The translations under genes were made by a program, and so were the position numbers. The notes under the pieces were generated by a model. The model saw only the letters and a list, made by a program, of their open reading frames with translations. It searched no databases and was not told the DNA's origin. A DNA stretch of 64,000 nt from Xanthomonas theicola (GTDB lineage Bacteria; Pseudomonadota; Gammaproteobacteria; Xanthomonadales; Xanthomonadaceae), in contig NZ_CP049017.1 in assembly GCF_014236795.1 (NCBI RefSeq), positions 350,001 to 414,000 on the forward strand, read 5' to 3'. This document shows, in pieces, positions 1 through 8,998 of this stretch (the first letter of the stretch is position 1; each line of letters starts with the position of its first letter).

Positions 1-1
1 G

Positions 2-763
2 AAGTACCAGGAAGGCTACGAGCCGCTGCCCGGCGGCTTCCGCTACGTGGATTTCAACGACATCGTGCAACTGGAGACGGCGATGGCCGCCGGCGACGTG
101 GCCGCGGTGATGCTCGAGCCGGTGCAGGGCGAGGGCGGGGTGATGCCGGCCGCGCCGGGCTTCCTGGCGCAGGTGCGCGTGCTGTGCGACCACCACGGCG
201 CGCTGCTGCTGCTGGACGAGATCCAGTGCGGCATGGGCCGCACCGGCACCCTGTTCGCGCACTGGCAGGACGGCGTCACCCCGGACATCGTGACCCTGGC
301 CAAGGCGCTTGGCGGCGGCTTCCCGATCGGCGCGCTGCTGGCCGGGCCGAAGGTCGCCGAGACCATGCAGTTCGGCGCGCACGGCAGTACCTTCGGCGGC
401 AATCCGCTGGCCGCGGCGGTGGCGCGGGTGGCGCTGCGCAAGCTGGCCTCGGCGCCGATCGCGGCGAACGTGTCGCGGCAGGCGGCGGCGCTGCGGCAGG
501 GACTGGCCGCGCTCAACGAGGAATTCAAGCTGTTTTCGCAGGTGCGCGGGCGGGGCTTGATGCTGGGCGCGGTGCTGAACCAGGCGCATGCGGGGCAGGC
601 CGGGGCGATTCTCGATCACGCTGCCGCGCAGGGGTTGTTGACGTTGCAGGCTGGGCCGGATGTGTTGCGGTTCGTGCCTTCTTTGAATATCACGGATCAG
701 GAGTTGGCGGAGGGGTTGAAGCGGTTGCGCGTGGCGCTGCGGGAGTATGTCGGCAAGCGTTGA
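2..763 (+). CDS. argD: Acetylornithine aminotransferase, 3' part
   Basis: The last 253 residues of a class-III PLP aminotransferase are visible; the start lies before the window. ArgD transfers the amino group between glutamate and N-acetylglutamate semialdehyde in arginine synthesis in the cytoplasm, and in many bacteria it also serves the succinyl-ornithine or diaminopimelate step. The PLP region DEIQCGMGRTG is followed by TLAKALGGGFP, whose lysine (codon at 302-304) should form the Schiff base. The motif STFGGNPLA and the RGRGLMLG block near the C-terminus fit the ArgD group better than hemL-type mutases. The final third of the gene has less biased third positions than the rest. The family assignment is secure; the exact substrate is inferred. 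Confidence 0.9.
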   Translation, partial: KYQEGYEPLPGGFRYVDFNDIVQLETAMAAGDVAAVMLEPVQGEGGVMPAAPGFLAQVRVLCDHHGALLLLDEIQCGMGRTGTLFAHWQDGVTPDIVTLAKALGGGFPIGALLAGPKVAETMQFGAHGSTFGGNPLAAAVARVALRKLASAPIAANVSRQAAALRQGLAALNEEFKLFSQVRGRGLMLGAVLNQAHAGQAGAILDHAAAQGLLTLQAGPDVLRFVPSLNITDQELAEGLKRLRVALREYVGKR

Positions 764-830
764 ACTGCTTTACCGGTAGGGTCAGTTCGCAATAGCCAAA
801 GTCCAAAGCTTTCGCGCTTTGCGCGAGTCA

Positions 831-856
831 CTTTTCTTTGCTTGTGCAAAGAAAAG
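831..856. repeat. Inverted repeat after argD
   Basis: The arms CTTTTCTTTG (831-840) and CAAAGAAAAG (847-856) are perfect complements around a 6-nt loop. The wider sequence, with AAGTAACCAAAAGAA following, is one I recognise as recurring between genes in xanthomonads. It may end argD transcripts, but there is no clean T-run after it, so repeat is the safer label. Confidence 0.6.
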
Positions 857-1079
857 TAACCAAAAGAAGCGCTTTACAACAGCCGAAGGCTAGTCAAGCA
901 CACCCCAGACGCGCGCCCTCCGCTGCGCTCCGGGTGCGCGAGGTGGACGGGAATTTTCCGATGGCACATCCATGTGCCAGCGGAAAACGCCACGCATCCT
1001 GCGTGGCGCCCCTGCGGGGTTGTACCCGTCCACCTCGCCGCGCTCTATGGGGACCCCGAAGAGCAACGTCAAAATCCTG

Positions 1080-1170
<91 letters not shown>

Positions 1171-1242
1171 GCTATAGCCAATGGCCGTGGGCACCGCCGT
1201 GGCAGCTCAGCTGCGGCGGATCTGTTGGCGTATGCGAGGTGC

Positions 1243-1992
1243 TTATGCCAGGCCGTGCCGTGCCAGGGCGCGGCGCAGGGCGCGGGTGCCGCTGGCGGTT
1301 TCTGCGGGCATGCCGATGGCGCGGGCGCCGCGGACGTTGACGAACAGGTCGTCGATGAACAGGGCGTGCCGCGGAGCGACGCCGAAATGGTCGAGCGCGC
1401 GCCGGTAGACCTCGGCTTGCGGCTTGCGTCCGCCGAGTGCGCCGCTGCACAGCACGCGTCCGTGCAGCAGCGGGAACAGCGCCGGCACGATCTGCGCGAT
1501 CGCCTGCGCCATCAGCGCGCCGTTGTTGGTCAGCACGCCGATCTCGACGCTGCCGGCCAGCGCCAGCACGCGGTCGACCACGCCGGGATCGCCGCGGCTG
1601 CCGGCCACGCGCGCGGCGATCCAGTCGGCTTCGCTCACCGGCGCGCCCAGGCCCGCGCCGAGCCGGTGCAGATAGTCGGCGGTGGCGAGGTCGCCACCGT
1701 CGTAGGCCGTTTCCAGTCCGGAGGCGAACAGCACCTGCCGCACCCGCGCCGGGTCGCAGCCGCACTGGGCGGCCAGGTGCGCGATGCGCGCCGTGCGCGA
1801 GTAGGCCGCCAGCACGCCGTCGAAGTCGAGCAGCAGCAGCCAGGGGCGCGTATGGGTCAGCGCGGCCACGGCGCCTGGCGCAGGCAGGAAAGGTAGGGCT
1901 GGAACATGGGGCGGGTCCGAAGCAGCGGCGACCGAGAGTAATCCAGTACCCGCGGCAGCGAACGCCGCTACCCGCGCCGCGATGCCGGTCAT
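1243..1992 (-). CDS. HAD-superfamily hydrolase
   Basis: The protein carries the haloacid dehalogenase-type motifs in order: motif I as LLLLDFDGVL, motif II as GVLTNNG, the conserved lysine region GGRKPQ, and motif III as FIDDLFVNV. It should be a cytoplasmic phosphatase or phosphohydrolase of the HAD IA group; the substrate cannot be read from sequence. The start is uncertain. ATG at 1992 gives 249 residues, but the first 40 look unlike the family; a GTG at 1869 would begin close to motif I and give 208 residues, nearer to family length. The gene is divergent from the receptor at 2148, and that receptor's paired activator boxes begin 6 bp outside the ATG, so the two genes may share control. 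Confidence 0.75.
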   Translation of the reverse strand: MTGIAARVAAFAAAGTGLLSVAAASDPPHVPALPFLPAPGAVAALTHTRPWLLLLDFDGVLAAYSRTARIAHLAAQCGCDPARVRQVLFASGLETAYDGGDLATADYLHRLGAGLGAPVSEADWIAARVAGSRGDPGVVDRVLALAGSVEIGVLTNNGALMAQAIAQIVPALFPLLHGRVLCSGALGGRKPQAEVYRRALDHFGVAPRHALFIDDLFVNVRGARAIGMPAETASGTRALRRALARHGLA

Positions 1993-1997
1993 CCCCC

Positions 1998-2063
1998 ACC
2001 CACCCGCCCGCGGCGCACCTACCCGCCGGATCCGATCGCCCGGCGCTGCGCGCTGGCTATGGT
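1998..2063 (+). promoter_or_regulatory. Activator-type promoter of the 2148 receptor
   Basis: Box 1 ACCCACCCGCC starts at 1998, box 2 ACCTACCCGCC starts at 2017, and the -10 hexamer TATGGT lies at 2058-2063. Box starts are 19 bp apart and box 2 to -10 is 41 bp, the same as at 4950-5015 and 14130-14195. The position 17 bp upstream of the -10 has no -35 likeness, as expected for activator-dependent promoters. The leader to the ATG at 2148 would be about 78 nt. Confidence 0.7.
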
Positions 2064-2147
2064 CCCTGCACGCCGCGATCGCGGCGCCGCCGGTCGGGGA
2101 CCGGTGCGCATCCACGCCACATCCACGTCATCTCGGGGGTCTTGGAC

Positions 2148-4844
2148 ATGAGCAAGCGTTTGCAATCCGATCGTCTGGCGCAATCGGTGTGCACGGCACT
2201 GTGCACTGCGCGTCACGGCCACGCGCTGGCCACGCTGACGCTGCTGTTGGCCGGCGCGCCGGCGCTGCCGGCGCTGGCGGAGGAGCCGGCCGGCGAGGCC
2301 AAGACACTGGACGCGATCACCGTCATCTCCACCGGCACGCGCAAGGCCAACATGGCGGTGACCGACAGCCCGGCGCCGATCCAACTGGTGAGCGCGGAGA
2401 TGCTCAAGCAGTCGGCCGCGCCGGACCTGATCAACGCCATCGCCAACCAGGTGCCGTCCTACAACGCCAACCAGACCGGCAACGACATGGCGAGCCAGAC
2501 CCTGACCGCCAGCCTGCGCAATCTCTCGCCCAACCACACCCTGGTGCTGGTCAACGGCAAGCGCCGCCACATCACCTCCAACGTCAACACCACCACCGGC
2601 GCGGCCTCGGCCGACCTGTCGTTCATTCCGGCAGCCGCGATCGATCACGTCGAAGTGCTGACCGACGGCGCCGCGGCGCTGTACGGTTCGGACGCGATCG
2701 CCGGCGTCATCAACATCATCCTCAAGAAGAACCACGAGGGCGGCGAGGTGGACGCCGGCTATGCGGGCTACAAGGACGGCGGTGGCGGCACCGATGCGTG
2801 GGGTGCCAACATCGGTTTCGGCAGCGACGCAGCGTATTTCAGCCTCAGCGCCGAGGTCGAGAACCGCAAGACCGTGTACCGGCTCGGTTCGTACAGCTAC
2901 GCCGACTGCGTGGCCAACTATGCCGACTGTTCGGCGGTCAATCCGAGCATGGCCGAGTTCCTGGCCGACGACGTGGAGGGCATGACCCTCAACGGGCGCT
3001 TCCCCAACGTCAACGCCTGGCTCAATCCGCCGGAAGTGCATCGCAAGGCGCTGTTCTTCAACTCCGGCGCGGTGCTGAGCGACACCCTGGAGTTCTACGC
3101 CTTCGGCAGCTACGGCAAGAAGACCGCGCAGTCGGAGGAGAACTACCGCCGTCCCAGCCAGGACGGCGGCTACGTCGATCCGGTGAGCGGCGAAGTCAGC
3201 CACAAGTATCCGCTGGGCTTCAATCCGTCCGAGGCCTCCGACGAGGTCGACTACGAGTTGACCGCCGGGCTGAAGGGCGTACTGGCCGATTGGTCCTGGG
3301 ATTTCTCCAGCAGCTACGGTAAGAACGAGATGGACGTGTACACGCTGAACTCGATGAATTTCAGCCTGTGGCAGGACTACGGCTCTTCGCCCGAGGATTT
3401 CTACGACGGCTCGTTCTGGGCCAGCCAGTGGACCACCAACCTCAACGCCACGCACGACTTCGACGTCGGCCTGTCGCAGCCGCTGACCTTCAACGCCGGC
3501 ATCGAATACCGCCGCGACCAGTACGGCATCGATCCGGGCGATCCGGCCTCGTACTACGGCGCCGGCGCGTCCTCCTTCCCCGGCTACAACCCGCTGTTCA
3601 ACACCGGTTCCTACAGCCGCCACAGCTACGCCGCCTACGCCGACGTGGTGTTCAACCCGACCGAGAAGTGGCTGCTCGACGTGGCCGGGCGCTACGAGAA
3701 CTACAGCGACTTCGGCAGCAAGGTGGTCGGCAAGCTGACCACCCGCTTCGACCTCACCGACAGCTTCGCGGTGCGCGGCACCGCCAGCACCGGCTTCCGC
3801 GCGCCGACCCTGCAGGAAGGCTACTACTCGGCGGTGCAGGTCGGCCCGACCAGCGCCACCCCGACCCTGCAGCCCAACAGCGCGGCCGCCGCGGCGCTGG
3901 GCTTCGGCAGCCTGAAGCCGGAGACCAGCACCAACTACAGCCTCGGCTTCGTGTTCCGGCCGATGCAGAACTTCGACAGCACGCTCGACTTCTACCGCAT
4001 CACCATCTCCGACCGCATCGGCGTGGGCACCTTCGAGTATTCCAAGGCCGGCCAGCCGGGCGACACCAATGGCGACGGCACGCCCGATGCCGCCTACAAC
4101 GCCGCGCTGGGCCAGGCGCTGGTCGACTTCGGCTACCTCGGCGGCATCGATCCAGCCGCGCCGGGCGGCTCGCTCGACGCCACCGCGCGGCAGAACATCT
4201 CGGTGGCGATCTTCAACAACGCGCTCAAGACCCGTAGCAGCGGCGTGGACTGGGTGACCAACTACATCACCGAGTTCGACTGGGGCTCGATCGACTGGAT
4301 GCTGGCGGCCAACTACAACAAGACCGAGGTGCTCAGCGCCAAGCCGGCGCCGGAGGTGCTCGGCGGCGCCACCATGTACAGCGCGGCGACGCTGATCAAC
4401 CTGGAGAACAACGCGCCCAAGTACCGGGTCAACCTGGGCGCCACCTTCAACGTCGGCAAGTTCAGCCTGCGCGTGACCGAGGCGGTATACGGGCCGCAGT
4501 ACCAGCTGGTGGCGCCCTACGACGAGTGGAATGGCGACATCTTCCCCGACAGCGTGCTGAGCCAGCTCGACGTGGTCGACGTCAACGGCGCGCCGTACTA
4601 CAAGCAGAAGATCGGCACGATGGCGCTGACCAATGTCGAACTGACGTTCCGGCCCACCGAACAGCTGACCGTCAGCGTCGGCGGCGACAACGTGTTCAAC
4701 ACCTATCCCGACAAGATCCCGTCGGCGGCATACGACTATCTCGAGAAGAACTACCTCAGCTACTACAACTCGCCGTACCTGACCGGCAGCCCGATCGGCT
4801 ATTTCGGCGCGCGCTACTACGCCAAGCTGACTTACCGCTTCTGA
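2148..4844 (+). CDS. TonB-dependent receptor
   Basis: This 898-residue outer-membrane receptor has a long N-terminal export signal ending near ALPALAEE, a plug domain, and a 22-strand type barrel ending in the terminal Phe signature (KLTYRF). The plug shows the usual landmarks LVLVNGKRRH, the ALYGSDAIAGVINI block and VEVLTDGAAALYG. It should import a substrate too large or scarce for porins, powered by TonB-ExbBD encoded elsewhere. The ATG at 2148 follows a CGGGGGT stretch. It shares its promoter design with the amine-oxidase operon directly downstream, which points to an amine, amino acid or peptide as ligand; this is inference, since no siderophore, vitamin or sugar genes lie beside it. Confidence 0.9.
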   Translation: MSKRLQSDRLAQSVCTALCTARHGHALATLTLLLAGAPALPALAEEPAGEAKTLDAITVISTGTRKANMAVTDSPAPIQLVSAEMLKQSAAPDLINAIANQVPSYNANQTGNDMASQTLTASLRNLSPNHTLVLVNGKRRHITSNVNTTTGAASADLSFIPAAAIDHVEVLTDGAAALYGSDAIAGVINIILKKNHEGGEVDAGYAGYKDGGGGTDAWGANIGFGSDAAYFSLSAEVENRKTVYRLGSYSYADCVANYADCSAVNPSMAEFLADDVEGMTLNGRFPNVNAWLNPPEVHRKALFFNSGAVLSDTLEFYAFGSYGKKTAQSEENYRRPSQDGGYVDPVSGEVSHKYPLGFNPSEASDEVDYELTAGLKGVLADWSWDFSSSYGKNEMDVYTLNSMNFSLWQDYGSSPEDFYDGSFWASQWTTNLNATHDFDVGLSQPLTFNAGIEYRRDQYGIDPGDPASYYGAGASSFPGYNPLFNTGSYSRHSYAAYADVVFNPTEKWLLDVAGRYENYSDFGSKVVGKLTTRFDLTDSFAVRGTASTGFRAPTLQEGYYSAVQVGPTSATPTLQPNSAAAAALGFGSLKPETSTNYSLGFVFRPMQNFDSTLDFYRITISDRIGVGTFEYSKAGQPGDTNGDGTPDAAYNAALGQALVDFGYLGGIDPAAPGGSLDATARQNISVAIFNNALKTRSSGVDWVTNYITEFDWGSIDWMLAANYNKTEVLSAKPAPEVLGGATMYSAATLINLENNAPKYRVNLGATFNVGKFSLRVTEAVYGPQYQLVAPYDEWNGDIFPDSVLSQLDVVDVNGAPYYKQKIGTMALTNVELTFRPTEQLTVSVGGDNVFNTYPDKIPSAAYDYLEKNYLSYYNSPYLTGSPIGYFGARYYAKLTYRF

Positions 4845-4866
4845 GCGGCGCGGCGCCCGCTCGAGT

Positions 4867-4887
4867 CCCTCTCCCCCCGGGAGAGGG
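4867..4887. repeat. Intergenic hairpin after the receptor gene
   Basis: CCCTCTCC and GGAGAGGG pair across a short CCCCG core 22 bp after the receptor stop codon, and are followed by GTTGGGGTGAGGGTG. I recognise this string as a common xanthomonad intergenic repeat. It may attenuate transcription, but there is no T-run. Confidence 0.55.
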
Positions 4888-4949
4888 GTTGGGGTGAGGG
4901 TGCGTCCGCCGGCGGAGCGTCCGCTCGCGCAGTACAGCGCCATCCGCCG

Positions 4950-5015
4950 TCCTACCCGCTCCATCGCGACCTACCCGCCGCACCCGGCCCGCGCCGCCGG
5001 TACGGCGGCTAAGGT
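4950..5015 (+). promoter_or_regulatory. Activator-type promoter of the amine-oxidase operon
   Basis: Box 1 TCCTACCCGCT starts at 4950, box 2 ACCTACCCGCC at 4969, and the -10 TAAGGT at 5010-5015. Spacing (19 and 41 bp) is identical to the promoters at 1998 and 14130. There is no -35 likeness. Transcription would begin near 5022, which makes the ATG at 5037 too close to the start site and supports the ATG at 5070 as the real start of the first gene. Confidence 0.7.
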
Positions 5016-5069
5016 CGATCTGCCATCCGCGAGGCGATGTCGACGATGCAAGCAGCACCCAGGGAAGCC

Positions 5070-6644
5070 ATGACCCGCCGCCAATTGCTCGCCAGGATCG
5101 GCCTGGCCGGCGGCGGCGCGATGATGTACCAGGCGATGCACAGCCTGGGCCTGGCGGCCGAATCGCGCTTCGCCGGCGTGCCGCGGCTGGACGGCGACGC
5201 CAAGGGCGCCTCGGTGCTGGTGCTCGGCGCCGGCCTGGCCGGGCTGACCGCGGCCTACGAACTGCGCAAGGCCGGCTACCGCGTGCAGGTGCTCGAGTAC
5301 AACGCGCGTCCCGGCGGCCGCAACTGGACGCTGCGCGGCGGCGACCGCTACACCGAACTGGGCGGCTTCGAGCAGCAGTGCGGGTTCGACGCGGGCATGT
5401 ACCTCAATCCCGGGCCGTGGCGCATCCCGCACCACCACAAGGCGGTGCTGTCCTACTGCAAGCAGTTCGGGGTGGCGCTGGAACCGTTCGTGCAGGTCAA
5501 CTTCAATGCGCTGCTGCACAGCCGCGACGGCTTCGGCGGCAAGCCGCAACGCTTTCGCGACATCGACGCCGACTACAAGGGGCACGTGGCCGAACTGCTG
5601 GCCAAGAGCACCCGGCAGGGCGCGCTGGATGCGCAGGTGCAGCGCGAGGACCAGGAGATCCTGCTCGAGTCGCTGCGCAACTGGGGCGCGCTGGACAAGG
5701 ACTTCGGCTACGTCAAGGGCCGCGAGAGCAGCGAACGCCGCGGCTTCGCCAAATATCCCGGCGGCGGCCTGTCCGGCAAGCCGCAGTTCTCCGAACCGTT
5801 CAGCGCCCAGGATATCCTGCGCTCGCGGCTGTGGACCACGCTGGCGGCCGGCGACAACTACGAGATGCAGACCGCGATGTTCCAGCCGGTCGGCGGCATG
5901 GACCAGATCGGCAAGGCGTTCGCGCGCGCGGTCGGCGATGCGATCCGCTACGACGCCCGGGTCACCCGCATCGACCAGGACGCGCGCGGGGTCCGCGTCG
6001 CCTACCAGGACCGCGCCGGCGCCGCGCAGCTGGCCACCGCCGACTGGTGCGTGTGCACGATCCCGCTGTCGATCCTCAGCCGCATCCCGCTCGCGGTGGG
6101 CGAGAAGATGGCCGCCGCGATCGGCCAGGTGCCCTACGCGGCCTCGGTGAAGGTCGGGCTGCAGTTCAAGCGCCGTTTCTGGGAAGAGGACGAGGCGATC
6201 TACGGCGGCATCAGCTACACCGACCTGCCGATCACCCTGATCGGCTATCCGAGCACCGGCTTCCAGAGCGCCGGCAAGGGCGTGCTGCTCGGCGCCTACG
6301 TGTGGGGGCTGGAGGCGTTCGAGTTCACCTCGATGACGCCGCAGCAACGCGTGGCCAAGGCGGTGGAGTACGGCACCCAGCTGCATCCGCAATATCCGCG
6401 CGAATTCGACAACGGCATCGCCGTGGGCTGGCACCGGGTGCCGTTCACCCACGGCTGCTTCGGCGTGTGGAGCGACGCCGCGCGCGCCGAGCACTACGAG
6501 AACCTGTGCCGGATCGACGGCCGCATCGCGCTCGCCGGTGAGCACGCCTCGTACATCCCGGCCTGGCAGGAAGGAGCCATCACTTCGGCGCTGGACGCGA
6601 TCGAGCGCCTGCATCGCCGCGTCGTCAACGGAGCCCGCGCATGA
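5070..6644 (+). CDS. Tat-exported flavin amine oxidase
   Basis: This 524-residue protein opens with a twin-arginine signal (MTRRQLLARIGLAGGG), so it should fold with FAD in the cytoplasm and be exported. The dinucleotide fold follows at VLVLGAGLAGLTAAYEL and the ARPGGR block, and the C-terminal FAD-binding segment is IALAGEHASYIPAWQEGA. These place it in the flavin monoamine oxidase / L-amino-acid oxidase family, which turns an amine or amino acid into an imine. ATG 5070 has AGGGAAG in front of it; ATG 5037 would add 11 residues but lies about 15 nt from the predicted transcript start. It overlaps the cytochrome gene by 4 bp. The cytochrome and azurin downstream suggest that electrons go to the respiratory chain and not to oxygen, but that is inferred. 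Confidence 0.85.
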   Translation: MTRRQLLARIGLAGGGAMMYQAMHSLGLAAESRFAGVPRLDGDAKGASVLVLGAGLAGLTAAYELRKAGYRVQVLEYNARPGGRNWTLRGGDRYTELGGFEQQCGFDAGMYLNPGPWRIPHHHKAVLSYCKQFGVALEPFVQVNFNALLHSRDGFGGKPQRFRDIDADYKGHVAELLAKSTRQGALDAQVQREDQEILLESLRNWGALDKDFGYVKGRESSERRGFAKYPGGGLSGKPQFSEPFSAQDILRSRLWTTLAAGDNYEMQTAMFQPVGGMDQIGKAFARAVGDAIRYDARVTRIDQDARGVRVAYQDRAGAAQLATADWCVCTIPLSILSRIPLAVGEKMAAAIGQVPYAASVKVGLQFKRRFWEEDEAIYGGISYTDLPITLIGYPSTGFQSAGKGVLLGAYVWGLEAFEFTSMTPQQRVAKAVEYGTQLHPQYPREFDNGIAVGWHRVPFTHGCFGVWSDAARAEHYENLCRIDGRIALAGEHASYIPAWQEGAITSALDAIERLHRRVVNGARA

Positions 6645-7069
6645 AGCTGGATCGTCACTGGATGCTCGCCGCGGCGGTCGCCGCCGCCGTGCTCGCGCTG
6701 ATGCTGCCGCCGGCGATCGGCCCGGCCGCGGCGCAGAGTTCCGATGCCACCCCGCTGTATCCGCAGGCCACGTTCGCCACCGCTTCCGGCGCCACCGTGT
6801 ACGCGGCGATCTGCCAGGGCTGCCACATGCCCGGCGGGCAGGGCGCGCGCGGCGGCGGCGAGTATCCGCCGCTGGCCGGCAACCCCAAGGTGGCCGCGGC
6901 GCCGTACGTGGCGATGATGGTGCTCGACGGCCGCGGCGGCATGCCCGGCTTCGGCGCCATGCTCAACGACCAGCAGGTCGCCGAGGTGGTGCACTACGTG
7001 CGCAGCCAGTTCGGCAACGACTATCCCGGCAGGCTCAGCGCCGACGAGGTGCGCACGCTGCGGCATTGA
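6641..7069 (+). CDS. Exported monohaem cytochrome c
   Basis: The 142-residue product has a Sec-type signal or anchor (residues 8-31, rich in Ala/Leu, ending AAAQ), one haem-binding motif CQGCH (Cys58, Cys61, His62) and a likely distal Met ligand in GGMPGFG. It is a class I cytochrome c of the kind that accepts electrons from periplasmic dehydrogenases. Its ATG overlaps the stop of the amine oxidase (ATGA at 6641-6644), so the two are translationally coupled, which supports it as that enzyme's electron acceptor. The partner is inferred from position only. Confidence 0.88.
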   Translation: MKLDRHWMLAAAVAAAVLALMLPPAIGPAAAQSSDATPLYPQATFATASGATVYAAICQGCHMPGGQGARGGGEYPPLAGNPKVAAAPYVAMMVLDGRGGMPGFGAMLNDQQVAEVVHYVRSQFGNDYPGRLSADEVRTLRH

Positions 7070-7113
7070 GCCGCGACGTTCTTCATTCCCTTTTCGATCG
7101 CCAGGAGTTCCGC

Positions 7114-7623
7114 ATGCGCCATTGCTTCGTTTCCCGCTCGTTCCGTGCCGGCCTGTGCGCCGCGCTGTGGCTGCCCGCCCTGGCCGGCGCCGCCGAGATC
7201 GTGCGCCACAAGATTCCCAACAGCGACTTCCCGATTTCCGCGGCGGTGGAGATCCCGGCCGGCAAGACCACGGTCTATCTCAGCGGCGCGGTGCCGCGGC
7301 CGATCGACCCGGACGCGCCGAAGGATTCGCCCGCCGTCTACGGCGACACCAAGGCGCAGACCGTCAGCGTGCTGGCGCAGATCAAGGCACAGCTGGAAGG
7401 CATGGGCCTGGGCATGCGCGACGTGGTCAAGATGCAGGCGTTCCTGGTCGGCGACCCGGCATTGGGCGGGAAGATGGATTTCGCCGGGTTCATGGACGGC
7501 TACCGGCAGTTCTTCGGCACGCCCGAGCAACCCAACCTGCCGTCGCGCTCGGCGTTCCAGATCGCTGCACTGGGCAATCCGCTGTATCGCATCGAGATCG
7601 AAGTGGTCGCGGTGCGTCCGTAG
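7114..7623 (+). CDS. Exported RidA-family protein
   Basis: Rid proteins hydrolyse reactive enamines and imines to keto acids plus ammonia. This 169-residue copy has a Sec signal (about residues 1-26, ending LAGAAE) absent from the classical cytoplasmic RidA, and then the RidA fold: SGAVPRPIDP, VSVLAQIKAQLEGMG, MRDVVKMQAFLV, and SRSAFQIAALG with the arginine expected to hold the substrate carboxylate. AGGAG at 7103-7107 sets the ATG at 7114. Its place after an imine-producing flavoenzyme gives it a clear job: to clear the imine in the periplasm. Whether it kept hydrolase activity needs an assay. Confidence 0.85.
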   Translation: MRHCFVSRSFRAGLCAALWLPALAGAAEIVRHKIPNSDFPISAAVEIPAGKTTVYLSGAVPRPIDPDAPKDSPAVYGDTKAQTVSVLAQIKAQLEGMGLGMRDVVKMQAFLVGDPALGGKMDFAGFMDGYRQFFGTPEQPNLPSRSAFQIAALGNPLYRIEIEVVAVRP

Positions 7624-7654
7624 CTTCTTTCCCACGTTTCCCAAGGAGTCCGTC

Positions 7655-8845
7655 ATGCAGCAACCGTCGCGTTCGCGCCGCACCTTCCTCAAGGAGTCGG
7701 CGCTGGTCGCCGCGGCCGGCCTCGGCACGCCATGGCTGGCGCAGGCCGCGTCCGGCGCGGCGCAGGCGGCCAGCGCCGACCTGGCGCCGGTGTTGATCAA
7801 CGCCAACGAATATCCCGGCGGCCCGTCGCCGGCCGCGCAGCGCGCGATCGCCGCGATCGCGTCCAGCGGCGGCCGCTACCTGGGCGAACTGCAGCTGGAA
7901 TTGCTGCAGACCCTCGCCGCCCAGCTCGGCGTGGGTATCGATCACCTGATGGCCTACGCCGGTTCCACCGAGCCGCTGGACTACACCATGCTGGCGTTCA
8001 CTTCGCCCAGCGCGTCGCTGGTCACCGCCGATCCCACCTTCGAGTCCGGCTGGCGCGCCGCCGCGCGCAACGGCGCCAAGGTGATCAAGATCCCGCTGCG
8101 CAAGGACGACGCGCACGACGTGCAGGCGATGTGCGCCGCCGACGCCAACGCCGGGGTGCTCTACATCTGCAACCCGAACAATCCCACCGGCTCGGTGGCC
8201 GCGCGCAAGGACCTGGACTACGCGCTGGCGCACAAGCCCAAGGGCAGCGTGCTGGTGGTCGACGAGGCGTACCTGCATTTCTCCGACAGCGCCGGCAGCA
8301 TGGTCGATCGCGTCGCCGCCGGCGACGACGTGATCGTGCTGCGCACTTTCTCCAAGCTCTACGGCATGGCCGGCATCCGCCTGGGTTATGCGGTGGCGCG
8401 GCCGGAGCTGCTGGCCAAGCTGAAGTTCTACAGCGTCAACAGCCTGCCGGTGACCGCGGTCGCCGCCGGCCTGGCCAGCCTGCGCGACCCGGCGCTGGTG
8501 CCGCAGCGGCGCGCGCTCAACAGCGCCATCCGCAACGACGTGGTGCGCTGGCTCGCCGCGCAGGGACATGCGTGCACCGCCTCGGAAAGCAATTGCTTCA
8601 TGGTCGACGTGCAGCGCCCGGCCAAGGAATTCATGGACGCGATGGCGACCTATGGCGTGTTCGTCGGCCGCAGCTGGGCGCTGTGGCCGAACCGTTCGCG
8701 CATCACCGTCGGCACCGCGGCGGAGATGGCGCGGTTCAAGCACGCGTTCGCGCAGGTGGCGGCCGGCAAGCGCGGGCCGCTGCCGGTACCGCCGCCGCCG
8801 CTGGCGCTGCACGATCCGCTGCATGGATTCTTCCGCAACGCCTAG
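7655..8845 (+). CDS. Tat-exported PLP aminotransferase, HisC-like
   Basis: This is a 396-residue fold-type I aminotransferase of the histidinol-phosphate aminotransferase group. The N-terminus is a textbook Tat signal (SRRTFLK at residues 7-13), so it should be loaded with PLP before export. Motifs are NPNNPTG near 173-179, VVDEAYLHF with Asp203, and TFSKLYGMAGIRLGY with Lys234 as the PLP lysine. AAGGAG precedes ATG 7655. A biosynthetic HisC would be cytoplasmic and sit in the his operon; here it lies between ridA and azurin genes, so a catabolic or detoxifying transamination in the periplasm is more likely. The substrate is unknown. Confidence 0.85.
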   Translation: MQQPSRSRRTFLKESALVAAAGLGTPWLAQAASGAAQAASADLAPVLINANEYPGGPSPAAQRAIAAIASSGGRYLGELQLELLQTLAAQLGVGIDHLMAYAGSTEPLDYTMLAFTSPSASLVTADPTFESGWRAAARNGAKVIKIPLRKDDAHDVQAMCAADANAGVLYICNPNNPTGSVAARKDLDYALAHKPKGSVLVVDEAYLHFSDSAGSMVDRVAAGDDVIVLRTFSKLYGMAGIRLGYAVARPELLAKLKFYSVNSLPVTAVAAGLASLRDPALVPQRRALNSAIRNDVVRWLAAQGHACTASESNCFMVDVQRPAKEFMDAMATYGVFVGRSWALWPNRSRITVGTAAEMARFKHAFAQVAAGKRGPLPVPPPPLALHDPLHGFFRNA

Positions 8846-8998
8846 CGCGGCGTGCTGCGTTCGATGCTGCAGTGCACGAGCGTTCGTCGTTGACAAACAT
8901 TTGCGCAAAGGCAGACAGTCGTGGGACGCCGCTGCGCGCGCAGCGCATGCCGGCGCGTGGCGCGACCCTGGGCCGTTCCCACTGCCAAGGAGTCCGTC

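Noticed and set aside
1961..1976. A further CTACCCG box near the 2148 receptor promoter
   Set aside because: Its distance to the two real boxes (32 and 51 bp) does not fit the 19-bp rule, and it may lie within the HAD coding region.
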